Shown: one piece after another, positions 8,501 through 17,555 of the stretch
Position numbering within the stretch: position 1 is the stretch's first letter
Layout: each line of letters begins with the position of its first letter
Source of the DNA: an uncultured Prevotella sp.
GTDB lineage: Bacteria; Bacteroidota; Bacteroidia; Bacteroidales; Bacteroidaceae
Length of the DNA stretch: 64,000 bases
Assembly (NCBI GenBank): GCA_934272845.1
Contig: CAKQSF010000002.1
Coordinates: 1 to 64,000 of the forward strand
Reading direction: 5' to 3'
Notes under the pieces: generated by a model
The model's input: the letters and a program-made list of their open reading frames with translations, nothing else
Database searches by the model: none
Told to the model about the DNA's origin: nothing
Position numbers and translations under genes: made by a program

Positions 8501-9184
8501 AACTTTGGTAATAACGATACTCAGAAGGCTGCTCTCGCCCTTGAGTTCTATGATAAGAACTTCGACTTGTATCAGGATGTAGAGGTGCCTAACGGTACAT
8601 ATCAGGTAACTGCAATGGCATTCAACCGTGCTGGTGGTCTTGCCGCAGACGTTACTGCCGTAACAGAGGGTACTGCTTCTAAGGCTCTGCTCTATGCTAA
8701 GTCAGGTGAGAATGAGGTAACAAAGCCTATCGAGCACATCGCTACAGTAGAAAACTTCGGTGCTTCTTCAGAGAAACTCGGTCAGGGTGATGAGTCAACC
8801 TTTACAGGAGCCGATGGTAATACTTACAATGTACCTAATGACATGGTTTCTTCTGTTGCTTACTTCGGTCAGGGCAGATACTACAACGGTGTTACTATCA
8901 AGGTAACAGACGGTAAACTCCGTCTAGGTATCCGTCAGGCTGACAAGGTTTCTGGCTCATGGGTAATCATGGACGACTTCAAACTTACATACTTCGGTAC
9001 TGACAGTAAGAAGGAAGAGGGTGGCTTCACTGACGTTGACGCTATAGAACTCGCTCCTGAGGTTGCCAAGGTTGAGGTTTACTCTGTAAACGGTATGAAA
9101 CTCAACGCTATGCAGAAGGGCGTTAATATCCTCGTTATTACAGACAAGGACGGTAACGTTACAACAAAGACTGTTATCAAGTAA
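5594..9184 (+). CDS. secreted protein with three repeated glycan-binding-like modules and a C-terminal sorting tail
   Basis: A 1196-aa exported protein with no recognisable catalytic domain. Residues 1-21 form a signal peptide ending ANA. Three homologous modules of about 190 aa begin near residues 269 (DLSANIVNGTFD), 606 (DMTKLLSDPDF) and 942 (DMTSLLASPSF). Each continues through '(D)xYQ.(V/I)...P.G.Y..T.QG(F/Y)(Y/N)R' and ends 'DDFKLTYFG'-like. They are separated by Ala/Glu-rich helical spacers of about 150 aa. The pattern resembles galactose-binding-like beta-sandwich CBMs. The end, 'VEVYSVNGMKL...KTVIK', fits a short type IX secretion sorting tail. A terminator follows, so it is probably a separate unit from the downstream SusC/D operon, though it shares modules with the genes at 29503 and 31874. 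Function inferred: surface or released glycan binding. Confidence 0.65.
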   Translation: MKLKTLLLISGGALAASSANAALNVTERQLVLSDPAKADLKIDGATNFYLYNPGTQGFALGANNYNTRASVSQAEGYVWKAALEDADNNYVSLNDSVERDNSNKPCTWGWRKMFTDNAQAVYVDNNNGANANTWQIIANGDGSFRITNTAVLGENAETLYLGALTGETVCNLYADGTEGANLDWYAVSVDDYKKLVEARGTVIEKFNASVPLLAMLKEADAAGVPNLAQYEAIYANEESTVEELSEAVVAVKKAITDYLASQATAEEPVDLSANIVNGTFDTVGDFTGWSGSSFGAGGTTSTCAERYNMNYDTWQQIDNLPNGVYALTVQGYYRPGSTEDAYTAFKNGTNKYAQIYAANIKSGEDAKNDTLAAPVKNPFDGITAEDNSVTEDALLYTNTAGENFYLPNNMKQAVDYFNAGYYNNSVMFPVTEGSVKIGVKKDTKVGNTDWSIYDNFKIKYYGNGADAYKLWNADFIKNAKTYSESDQITKSVLAAYNEVLANSAAGTTYEEVMANMKAINDAQKAISENATAWENYLEEVAAAQIIADDENYYGDDVFDLADYLDVDAKAIRRSKTLSTEDIIAETAKLKEMKENAIQNSIKPGADMTKLLSDPDFSQGGKGWTKKAASGGNVAFDARAKCAEGWNNADFDIYQTVEKAPVGAYKITVQGFYRRGRGDNAWNLYFNADGTQKADIPESPAYAYCNDMKTPLPNVFEYKVAKDANYYTGDFYTSADDYCYPNNMADAGLAFDQGAYTIETSGIVAKEGDALRIGMKGNTTQEGDSWAIFTRFKLTFMADDVDILKSSIDKTIEGVKLEQTMGTDVKAELTAAITAAQQAANGTDGKEMRLKLNDLLQAVNNVDESVSLFTSLQTSAEDFSTFLGTVEGYPELVAEANTYVESLDIENMTDAEANAAITKIAEYRHQLSLPVGWENATDDAPVDMTSLLASPSFEKEGVNSIAGWQNTTGYNFGNNDTQKAALALEFYDKNFDLYQDVEVPNGTYQVTAMAFNRAGGLAADVTAVTEGTASKALLYAKSGENEVTKPIEHIATVENFGASSEKLGQGDESTFTGADGNTYNVPNDMVSSVAYFGQGRYYNGVTIKVTDGKLRLGIRQADKVSGSWVIMDDFKLTYFGTDSKKEEGGFTDVDAIELAPEVAKVEVYSVNGMKLNAMQKGVNILVITDKDGNVTTKTVIK

Positions 9185-9265
9185 GTAGATAGACTTGAAC
9201 AAGCGTATTATTTTATAATGAAAAGACAATCGGTTATGCGTCTATGACTCATAATGAATGATAAC

Positions 9266-9312
9266 TAAAACTGGAGTAGGCTCTTAAAGAAAAGAGTCTA
9301 CCCCGGTTTTTC
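9266..9312 (+). terminator. intrinsic terminator after the three-module protein
   Basis: An inverted repeat (arms 'aactggagtaggctctt' and 'aagagtctaccccggtt') with a short A-rich loop is followed by TTTTT. It separates the 5594 gene from the SusC/D cluster. Confidence 0.75.
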
Positions 9313-9519
9313 TACATTTAAATACAAATTTAAGGACGGTAATTAATAGAACGTTTTTCCCTTAATACCGTAGAAAACACACTGAGTGCCATGATATATT
9401 TAGGCACACATTCAAATACTAACGAAAATATCCAGCCGCAGCACAGATAACAAAAATGCGGTGACAACATATACTACTATTTAGACAACAATAATATAAA
9501 AACATAATACTAACCTGCT
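9313..9519. other. leader region of the SusC/D cluster
   Basis: AT-rich and without a gene. The best -7 candidate is 'TATATTTA' near 9394-9401, which lacks the final G of TAnnTTTG, so no promoter is called with confidence. No operator repeat was recognised. Confidence 0.3.
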
Positions 9520-12291
9520 ATGAGAAAAAAACATGCTAAGGAAAGCAAGGTGTTAAGCGCATGGGGAAAGAACAAAACCATGCATTTACTTGCTGCTTGT
9601 GGACTCCTCTTGGGTGCTGGTATGATGCAGTCCTGTGATAAGGATAATCTTACTGGACAGCCAGAGTGGTTGGGTAACTCTATTTATGAGCGTCTACAGG
9701 AAGGCATTACGGTGAGTGACGGTTCTACAAAATCGTTCACAACCATGTTGCGCCTTATTGATGACCTCGGCTACACCACCACTCTGTCAAAGACTGGTTC
9801 CAAGACATTGTTCGCTACGCCTGACGATGTGTACGACCAGTGGTTTAAGGACAACAACCTTACCTACGACCAACTGACTACGGCACAGAAGAAGGCTCTC
9901 TTTAATGGTGCCATGATTAACAATGCTTATTTGCTTGAACTCATGTCAAGCGTAAGTGGTAATCCGCCACAGGAAGGACTCTGCGTACGTAGGGAAACGG
10001 CTGCAACTATCTATGACTCTATCCCTGTTTATCGACTTGCCGATATGCCAGTGAACCCATTGGCTGATGAGGAAAAGGACGCATGGGCACACTTGCGCTC
10101 AAAGGGACAGGATGTCAGAATGTTTAAGGATGCTACATCGTCTACCATGATGCACTTCTTGCCACAGTTCTTGAGTAAGAGCCGCATTACCGACAATGAC
10201 CTCTCTATCATTACCAATGGCGTTGCGGCTAATACGCAAGAGTCATGGATTAATGGTAAGCAGGTAATCAGCGCTGAGCAGACGTGTAAGAATGGTTATG
10301 TCTATGTCATCAATGGTGTCATGGAGGGTAACAAGAACATGGCAGAGATTGTGAACAGTGAACCTGATATGTCAATGTGGGCAAGTTTCTTAAAGAGATG
10401 GAGTTGCCCAGTAGCAGTTACTGGTAATAACCTGAGAGAATATCAGACCCTCTTTAATGCACAGGATACTGTTTATAACCTGCGTTACTTTAATGCTGAC
10501 GGAGGACATAAACTTGTTGATATTCCTAACTCTGATATGTCACTGCTTGAAACTGATGTTCTTGCTTTTGATCCAGGTTGGAACAGATACATATATCAGA
10601 ATACACAAGGAAAGGACTACCACTATGACGGTGGCGCTTTGTTCGTGCCTACTAATGAAGCACTCAACAACTGGTGGAATGGTGATGAGGGAAGAGGATT
10701 GCGTGAACAGTACGGTACGTGGGAGAATGTGCCTATCGGTACACTCGCAAAACTTGTCAATGTGAACATGCAGGAATCTTTCATAGAGTCTGTGCCTTCA
10801 AAGTTTGGGGCTGTGCTTGATGACGGTAAGCAGAATGCACTTGGTATTGATGTTTCAAATGTGGTAAGAAGTTACATGGGTAGTAACGGTGTGGTATATC
10901 TCGTAAATAAGGTATTCGCACCTGTGATGTACCGTTCTGTAATGGCACCAGCATTGCACCAGAGTTCTACTGTTACTGCTTTAGGTTACAGTATGTTGAC
11001 AGGTAACTATCCTGCTAAATCAGGTAGTGGTATGTCTGTTGTTAATGCTATGGACTACACACCATACCTGAATGCTATGGACTCACGTTTCACTATTATG
11101 TTGCCACTGCTTGGACAGACTTCTGTCGGCACATCAACAACGGCACAGGCGTCAAAGGTGGTACGCTACATAGACCCATGTTCTTATGGACTGGCACAGC
11201 AGAACCTCTTTGAATTCTCTTTCGTCAATAATATGATAAAGGGCACGTCATATAAGTGTACTATAGATGAGAATGGTGTGATTACTTTGGCTTCAGGAAA
11301 CCCTAAGACTCTGACTTATGATGTTATTCAGAATCGTCTGTATGACTTAATGGATAATAACATAATCGTACATGATATGGAAAAGGGTGAATCTAAGGTT
11401 TCTGATGATCGTCTTTATTACAATACGAAAGCGGGTAGCATCGTGAAAATATACAAACACAATGGTGCTACAAACTTTGAGGGCGGTTACCAAATGGACT
11501 ATGGACAGACTGTCAGCGTAAGCACTGAGCATACTTATGATATGACACCTTCTAATGGTAACGGCGTAACGTATTTCGGTGCTTCAGGCGAGAGTGACAA
11601 TATGATAGACATGCCGCTTACTTCTACAAAGTCTGTATATCAGACATTGAAAGAAGAAAGTGAAAAGGAGGGGAGTAAGTGTACTCTGTTCTACACATTG
11701 CTAAGTTCCGACCAGACGTCAAGTGGTGATGGTAGCCTAATATTGAAGAAAGATGGTTCATACTCATGTGCTGGAAACGAGAATATGAATATCTCCGTAT
11801 TTGATAACTACAATTACACGGTATATGTTCCAGAGGATAAATATATTCAGGAACTTATTGATGGTGGTTATCTGCCAACATGGGAGGATTATGATAATGC
11901 AAGCGATGCAACAGTAAAGAAGGATATTGCTAACAGAATACATGATTTCTTGCGCTATCATATTCAGGATAGAGCAGTATGTATCGGTGGTGAGAAGTTT
12001 ACTAACGAAAACTTTGAGTCTGCAAAACTTAACCCTAAGAATAATCGTTACTACTCTTTTAAGGTTTCGGCAGATAATAATAACTATACTGTGACAGACC
12101 AATTAGGTGAAGAACGACATGTTTTGAAGAATGAATCAAATCATGAGTTCTATAATAAAGTATGCCGTGAGTATTGGATAAGTGGAACACCAGGATCGGA
12201 GAAGGCAAACTTGCAGTCTTCATCTAATGCGGTGGTACACATGATTGACGGTGTGTTGCTTTATGAGCGCCTGTCCAAATGGAAGAAATAA
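9520..12291 (+). CDS. fasciclin (FAS1) domain lipoprotein, first of three
   Basis: A 923-aa lipoprotein: basic N-terminus, hydrophobic segment and lipobox GMMQSC with Cys39; the start at 9520 is kept because the basic MRKKHAKESK segment is needed as the n-region. FAS1-like stretches are visible near residues 45-265 (FTTMLRLIDDLGYTTTL...LFATPDD), 272-460 (GALFVPTNEAL) and about 705-920 (YTVYVPEDKYI...IHDFLRYHI). FAS1 domains mediate adhesion or carbohydrate contact. By position just before SusC/SusD it probably acts as a surface glycan-binding protein in place of the usual SusE/F. First gene of the ten-gene cluster; only 20 bp separate it from the SusC start. The ligand is unknown. Confidence 0.75.
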   Translation: MRKKHAKESKVLSAWGKNKTMHLLAACGLLLGAGMMQSCDKDNLTGQPEWLGNSIYERLQEGITVSDGSTKSFTTMLRLIDDLGYTTTLSKTGSKTLFATPDDVYDQWFKDNNLTYDQLTTAQKKALFNGAMINNAYLLELMSSVSGNPPQEGLCVRRETAATIYDSIPVYRLADMPVNPLADEEKDAWAHLRSKGQDVRMFKDATSSTMMHFLPQFLSKSRITDNDLSIITNGVAANTQESWINGKQVISAEQTCKNGYVYVINGVMEGNKNMAEIVNSEPDMSMWASFLKRWSCPVAVTGNNLREYQTLFNAQDTVYNLRYFNADGGHKLVDIPNSDMSLLETDVLAFDPGWNRYIYQNTQGKDYHYDGGALFVPTNEALNNWWNGDEGRGLREQYGTWENVPIGTLAKLVNVNMQESFIESVPSKFGAVLDDGKQNALGIDVSNVVRSYMGSNGVVYLVNKVFAPVMYRSVMAPALHQSSTVTALGYSMLTGNYPAKSGSGMSVVNAMDYTPYLNAMDSRFTIMLPLLGQTSVGTSTTAQASKVVRYIDPCSYGLAQQNLFEFSFVNNMIKGTSYKCTIDENGVITLASGNPKTLTYDVIQNRLYDLMDNNIIVHDMEKGESKVSDDRLYYNTKAGSIVKIYKHNGATNFEGGYQMDYGQTVSVSTEHTYDMTPSNGNGVTYFGASGESDNMIDMPLTSTKSVYQTLKEESEKEGSKCTLFYTLLSSDQTSSGDGSLILKKDGSYSCAGNENMNISVFDNYNYTVYVPEDKYIQELIDGGYLPTWEDYDNASDATVKKDIANRIHDFLRYHIQDRAVCIGGEKFTNENFESAKLNPKNNRYYSFKVSADNNNYTVTDQLGEERHVLKNESNHEFYNKVCREYWISGTPGSEKANLQSSSNAVVHMIDGVLLYERLSKWKK

Positions 12292-12311
12292 CAACCCCAA
12301 AATATAATGAC

Positions 12312-15300
12312 ATGGAAAAGAATATAATATATAAGGTATGTCATCAGTGCCGGGCTGCGCTATTGGTTTGCGTTATGCTTCTGTGCAGCGTTGCTGCTAT
12401 GGCACAGATTACGTCTGTACATGGTACTGTAAGTGATGATTTCGGTCCACTTATGGGGGCTGCGGTATGCGAAATAGACGGTGGCGGACGTATCATAGAA
12501 TCAACCGTAACCGATATGAATGGTAACTTCACCATGAAGGTAAAAAATGCAAAGGATAAGTTGCGTATATCTTTTGTGGGATTGAAGACGCAGACGTTCA
12601 AGTTTGATAAGTCTACTTTCGACGTAAAGATGGAGTCTGCAACTACATTGCAGGAAGTTACTGTAAAGTCAAAGAGACGTATGCAGGGTAACTCTCTGCC
12701 TATTCCTGAGCGTGAGGTGTCTTTCGCACGACAGTCTATTGACGCTAAGGAATTCGAAGGACTTGGTATTACCTCTGTTGACGAAGCATTGCAGGGACGT
12801 ATCGCTGGTCTTGACATCGTGGCTAACTCTGGTAACCTCGGTGCTGGTTCTACCATGAAACTGCGTAACTCTTCTTCTCTCTCTGGTTTGACAAACGAAC
12901 AGCCACTGATTGTTGTGGATGGTAATGTGCGTGACGATCTGGATTTGTCTAACTTTGATGCTTCAACTGCCAATGAAGAGAAGTTCTCTGAATTGCTTAA
13001 TGTGAACACTGAGGATATTGCATCTATCAACGTTATTAAGGATGGTGCTGGTGCTGCTATCTATGGTTCACAGGGTGGTAACGGTGTTATCGAAATCGTA
13101 ACAAAGCGTGGTGCTAAGGGTAAACCAAAACTCTCTTATACTTTCAAACTTACGGGTAAGTATCAGCCTAAGGGCATTGATTTGCTTAATGGTGATGACT
13201 ATACTATGTTGTTGAAGGAGTCCTACTTCAACCCACAGCAGAACGATGCCGCTGGTAGCATTCCTGAAATCAACTATCTTGGTATCAGCAACTGGAAAGA
13301 AGCAAACCAGTATGATGACAATACCGACTGGCGTGACGCTGTGACGCAGGTAGGTTTCCTGCAGAACCATTACATCACAATCTCTGGTGGTGGTGAGAAG
13401 GCACTCTTCCGTATCTCTGGTGGTTTTGACCATGAGACAGGTTCTGTCATTGCGCAGAAGATGAATCGTTTCTCTACACGTGTGAACCTTGACTATAATG
13501 TCAGCGAGCGTATCCGTGTGCAGACGAACTTCGCTATGACTTACACGAAGAACAATATGAACTCTGACAACCTTCTTGCTATAGCATATAAGAAGATGCC
13601 TAACATGAGTATCTATGAGGAGGATCAGTATGGTAATGATACTGAGACATATTATAATATGTTGCAGAGTGGTCTCTATATGGGTAGCGAGGTGTTCAAG
13701 GACGACCAACGTAAGTATGTGAACCCTGTTGCCAGTGCATATCTTGCGAAGAATATAGCTACGAACTATGACCTTAACCCAGAACTGGTCTTGAACTATG
13801 AACTTCTCGGACTGGATGATGATCATGACCGCTTGACTTGGAAGGGACAGGTTTATATGCGTATCTCTAACCGCTATGCGGATAAGTTCTATCCTCAGGA
13901 ACTCGTGTCTACATCATGGGGAGCTGGCGTGAATACTGCGTTCAATGAAAGTAAGAAGGACGTTTCACTCACTACTAAGCATACACTTACCTACATTCCT
14001 GCTTTCAAAAATAAGGATCACTCAGTACTGGCTTTAGCACGTATGGAGTTGTCAACATGGAGTGGTAATGGACAGAACACCAAGGTTAAAGGATTGCCTT
14101 CTGGGGGCATAGAGAGTGCATACGCAGGTGGTGTGAATGATGGACTGTCTTCTTGGTACTCAGAAGGTAAGTCACTCTTCTTCACTCTCTCTGCTCACTA
14201 TGCTTACAAGAGTCGCTATATGGCTGACGTAACACTGCGTGCGGACGGTACTACTAAGTTTGGACCTGACAACAGATGGGGCTATTTCCCATCAGTATCA
14301 TTGCGTTGGAATGTTATAGACGAACCTTTCATGGAGCATTTCCGTTCATGGCTCTCTATGTTCTCTATCCGTCCAAGTTGGGCGTATATGGGTGTTGCGC
14401 CAAATCAGGATTACCTCTATACTTCAAAGTATGGCTCTGCATCAATGTATTACAATATGTCTGCCATGACTCCTATCAACTTGAAGTTGTTGAACCTCAA
14501 GTGGCAGAAGTCTACAAAGTATAACCTCGGTTTCGACTTTGGCTTCTTGAACGATAAAATTAATCTTACGTTCGAGATGTATAATGAGACAATATCTGAC
14601 ATCTTAATGCCTAACTTCCGTATACCTTCAAGCACAGGTTATGCTTCTGTTGCATATCGTAACGATGGTAAGATGCGTAACACTGGTTGGGAGTTCCATA
14701 TCAATACTAATAAACTGGTTAATGCTGGCAAGTTCACCATGGACATGAACGCCAACTTCTCTAACAGTAAGAGCCGCATACTTGAAATGGATGAGACACT
14801 GTTGAAGAACAAGAATACTACATTCAACTTCGAGAACAACCAGATAATGGAGCGTGTTCAGTTGATGAACCCTAACAACTCTATCTATGGCTTCCGTTAC
14901 AAGGGTGTTTACCAGTATCAGTATGATACGTTCAAGGCTCTCTCTCAGGAAGACCAAGAGAAGTTTATCGCTGATGGAAAAACTGCTCCTGTAGCACTTA
15001 CCGCTGATGGCAAAATTATACGCGACGGTAACGGAGACCCAATCCGCATGATGTTTGGTTATTCAAACGATGGTTCTGGTGTAAACAGTGGTGCTGGTTA
15101 TAAGTTCTATGGTGGTGATGCTATATACGAGGATGTAAATAATGATGGTCAGATAAATGCACTTGATATTGTTTACCTTGGTTCTTCACTTCCAAAACTC
15201 GTTGGTGGTTTCGGCTTCTCATTTAACTATGGCGCATGGCGTCTGAGCACACAGTTCTCTTATCGTCTTGGCTTCAAGATTATCAACCGTGCACGCTTGA

Positions 15301-15692
15301 CAGCGGAGGCTATGATAAACAATGACAACCAGAGTCAGGCTGTTAACTATCGTTGGCGTAAAGAGGGAGACGTAACATCTATCCCACGTGCTATGTATGG
15401 TGCTACAACAAACTATAACACGCTTATAAGCGACCGCTTCGTAGAGGATGGTGACTATCTCCGTATGACATACGCACAGTTGTCATATTCTCTCAGCAAG
15501 AAGGTGCTTAAGAATATGGGCGTAGGTCTTAATAAGGTAAGTTTCTATGTAAGTGCCAATAACCCACTTATCATAACCAAGTACACTGGTGTTGACCCAG
15601 ACGTTAGTGCAGGTGGTACATCACCAGCCATTGATAGTGGTCAGACACCACGTGCAAAGTCTTATACTTTTGGTATGACAGTGGACTTCTAA
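12312..15692 (+). CDS. SusC/RagA-type TonB-dependent outer-membrane transporter (first)
   Basis: A 1126-aa SusC-like channel that would import oligosaccharides with its SusD lid, powered by TonB. After a signal peptide ending AMAQ comes a carboxypeptidase-regulatory-like domain (VHGTVSDDFGPLMGAAV, about residues 34-110), the plug with 'IDGNVRDD'-type and GSQGGNGVIEIVTKRG motifs (about 170-275), then a long beta-barrel ending in 'GMTVDF'. The frame is open from an ATG at 12279, overlapping the previous stop, but the ATG at 12312 gives a standard signal peptide. SusD follows after 45 bp. Length is typical for the family. Confidence 0.93.
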   Translation: MEKNIIYKVCHQCRAALLVCVMLLCSVAAMAQITSVHGTVSDDFGPLMGAAVCEIDGGGRIIESTVTDMNGNFTMKVKNAKDKLRISFVGLKTQTFKFDKSTFDVKMESATTLQEVTVKSKRRMQGNSLPIPEREVSFARQSIDAKEFEGLGITSVDEALQGRIAGLDIVANSGNLGAGSTMKLRNSSSLSGLTNEQPLIVVDGNVRDDLDLSNFDASTANEEKFSELLNVNTEDIASINVIKDGAGAAIYGSQGGNGVIEIVTKRGAKGKPKLSYTFKLTGKYQPKGIDLLNGDDYTMLLKESYFNPQQNDAAGSIPEINYLGISNWKEANQYDDNTDWRDAVTQVGFLQNHYITISGGGEKALFRISGGFDHETGSVIAQKMNRFSTRVNLDYNVSERIRVQTNFAMTYTKNNMNSDNLLAIAYKKMPNMSIYEEDQYGNDTETYYNMLQSGLYMGSEVFKDDQRKYVNPVASAYLAKNIATNYDLNPELVLNYELLGLDDDHDRLTWKGQVYMRISNRYADKFYPQELVSTSWGAGVNTAFNESKKDVSLTTKHTLTYIPAFKNKDHSVLALARMELSTWSGNGQNTKVKGLPSGGIESAYAGGVNDGLSSWYSEGKSLFFTLSAHYAYKSRYMADVTLRADGTTKFGPDNRWGYFPSVSLRWNVIDEPFMEHFRSWLSMFSIRPSWAYMGVAPNQDYLYTSKYGSASMYYNMSAMTPINLKLLNLKWQKSTKYNLGFDFGFLNDKINLTFEMYNETISDILMPNFRIPSSTGYASVAYRNDGKMRNTGWEFHINTNKLVNAGKFTMDMNANFSNSKSRILEMDETLLKNKNTTFNFENNQIMERVQLMNPNNSIYGFRYKGVYQYQYDTFKALSQEDQEKFIADGKTAPVALTADGKIIRDGNGDPIRMMFGYSNDGSGVNSGAGYKFYGGDAIYEDVNNDGQINALDIVYLGSSLPKLVGGFGFSFNYGAWRLSTQFSYRLGFKIINRARLTAEAMINNDNQSQAVNYRWRKEGDVTSIPRAMYGATTNYNTLISDRFVEDGDYLRMTYAQLSYSLSKKVLKNMGVGLNKVSFYVSANNPLIITKYTGVDPDVSAGGTSPAIDSGQTPRAKSYTFGMTVDF

Positions 15693-15737
15693 ACAATGTA
15701 TTGGTATTTGACCGAGTAACGATAAAAACTGAATACA

Positions 15738-17540
15738 ATGAAATACAACAAACTATATAATAAGGTTAAGACATTGGCAATGGTGGCAGCCGTTGCTCCG
15801 ATAGGGGCGGGCATGATGTCAAGTTGTGGTGACTTCTTAGAGGTGGAGCCACAGAATGTTATTACCTTGGATCAGTTCTGGAACGATGCTAACGACGTTG
15901 AGAATGTTATTGCTGGTTGCTATTCTAGGATGTCTGACTATGGATTCCTTAGCAGGGCAATGATATGGGGTGAGTTCCGTTCAGAGAATGTTATCAATAA
16001 TGGACCTATCAATAGTGATGTCAACCTAGAGCGTATTCTGAAGGAGAACATCATGGCTAACAACGCTTATACTGATTGGACAGATTACTATAAAGTTATC
16101 AATGACTGTAACACCATTATGGAGTACGCTCCAAAGGTGGCAGAGAAGGATCCGTCTTATACACAGAGTCAGTTGAAGGCCGACCTTGCTGAGGCTACTG
16201 CGATACGCTCATTGTGTTACTTCTATCTGATACGTACTTTCCGTGATGTGCCATACTATGAGACTGCTTACCTTGATGATAATCAGGAATTAGATTTGCC
16301 AGCTACATCTTTTAATGAAATTCTTGATAAGTTGATTAACTCACTGGAGAGTGTTCAAGGAGATATCATTAGCAAGTATCCACTTGAGTCAACAAGTGAT
16401 GCATGGGTATCAGTGTACGACTATTATCGTATCACACGTCCTGGAGTATGGGCTATGCTTTGTGAGATGTACTTGTGGAAGAAGGATTATCAGAATTGCG
16501 TTAAGTATGCTGATATGATAATCGACTACAAGAAGAATCAGGCAATTAAAGACTTTAGATATTCAGAAACTGATTTTAAGAACACTAATGGCTTCCCATT
16601 GGTTACGGATCGTTATGCTGGTTCTACCTATTATGGTAATGCCTATAGTAGTTTGTTCCTAAAGTATTCTTCTAGTTGGTGTTTGGAAAGTATCTTTGAG
16701 ATTGCTTTCGTGCAAGGCAGTGGTAGTTCACGCAAGTCTAATGTCGCTGCGGGTAACTTCTATGGTGGTGTTGGTCGTGAACCTTGGGTGGTTTATACAA
16801 CTTGGGTTGGTGATGACGAGAAGAATGGCACTTACAAAGTCTTTGATAAGGCAAATAAGGGACTTGACGCTCGTGCATATGAAAACATGAATGTTAATGG
16901 AACGTATGTAAACAAGTTGACATGTAATGGTGGAGGTGGAATACGATTTACTATGGAGGCTGCTGACGATCCATGGAAGAAAGCCGTATATCCAGGCCAG
17001 TATCCAGTGGAAGGTAATAACAAGGACTCTCGTAACAAGTGTAATTGGATAGTGTATCGTCTTACAGACATAATGCTGATGAAGGCGGAGGCACTGACAC
17101 AGATGATGTCAGACGGTAGTGAGACATTGCAGGGAGCAGACTTACAGTATCGTGATGCTGCCTTCAACCTCGTTAATGCCGTAAATAAACGCTCATTGAT
17201 GCAGCAGGAACCAAAAGATACACTTGTTAGAGATAATTATCCATCAAAGGCTACTATTACGAACCTTGTCTACGAAGAGCGTAACAGAGAGTTGATGTTT
17301 GAAGGTAAGAGATTCTATGATCTCGTACGTCGTTCACAACGTGATGGTAATACGGATTACCTATGTGAGCAGGTATCAAACAAGAGCGTGGATTTGAGAT
17401 CAACAATCATCAGTAAACTATCAAAGATGGATGCTATTTATTGGCCTTATAACTTGAATGAGTGCAAGGCTAACAAGAATCTTAAGCAGAACCCTGCGTT
17501 CGGTACAGGAGAGAATAGCAGTTATGAAACAAACAAATAA
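15738..17540 (+). CDS. SusD/RagB-type outer-membrane lipoprotein (first)
   Basis: A 600-aa surface lipoprotein, partner of the SusC just upstream. Lipobox GAGMMSSC with Cys30 is followed by 'GDFLEVEPQNVITLDQFWND', the standard SusD opening. The helical TPR-like scaffold and the C-terminal 'LVYEERNRELMFEGKRFYDLVRR' signature are clear. It would cap the SusC barrel and hold the incoming oligosaccharide. The next FAS1 gene begins 15 bp downstream, supporting co-transcription. Confidence 0.93.
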   Translation: MKYNKLYNKVKTLAMVAAVAPIGAGMMSSCGDFLEVEPQNVITLDQFWNDANDVENVIAGCYSRMSDYGFLSRAMIWGEFRSENVINNGPINSDVNLERILKENIMANNAYTDWTDYYKVINDCNTIMEYAPKVAEKDPSYTQSQLKADLAEATAIRSLCYFYLIRTFRDVPYYETAYLDDNQELDLPATSFNEILDKLINSLESVQGDIISKYPLESTSDAWVSVYDYYRITRPGVWAMLCEMYLWKKDYQNCVKYADMIIDYKKNQAIKDFRYSETDFKNTNGFPLVTDRYAGSTYYGNAYSSLFLKYSSSWCLESIFEIAFVQGSGSSRKSNVAAGNFYGGVGREPWVVYTTWVGDDEKNGTYKVFDKANKGLDARAYENMNVNGTYVNKLTCNGGGGIRFTMEAADDPWKKAVYPGQYPVEGNNKDSRNKCNWIVYRLTDIMLMKAEALTQMMSDGSETLQGADLQYRDAAFNLVNAVNKRSLMQQEPKDTLVRDNYPSKATITNLVYEERNRELMFEGKRFYDLVRRSQRDGNTDYLCEQVSNKSVDLRSTIISKLSKMDAIYWPYNLNECKANKNLKQNPAFGTGENSSYETNK

Positions 17541-17555
17541 AAACATGATACGACA

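Noticed and set aside
12344..13030. 228-aa reverse-strand frame
   Set aside because: Shadow of the SusC plug region, with no recognisable domain.
13068..13826. 252-aa reverse-strand frame
   Set aside because: Shadow of the SusC barrel; no recognisable domain and no promoter.
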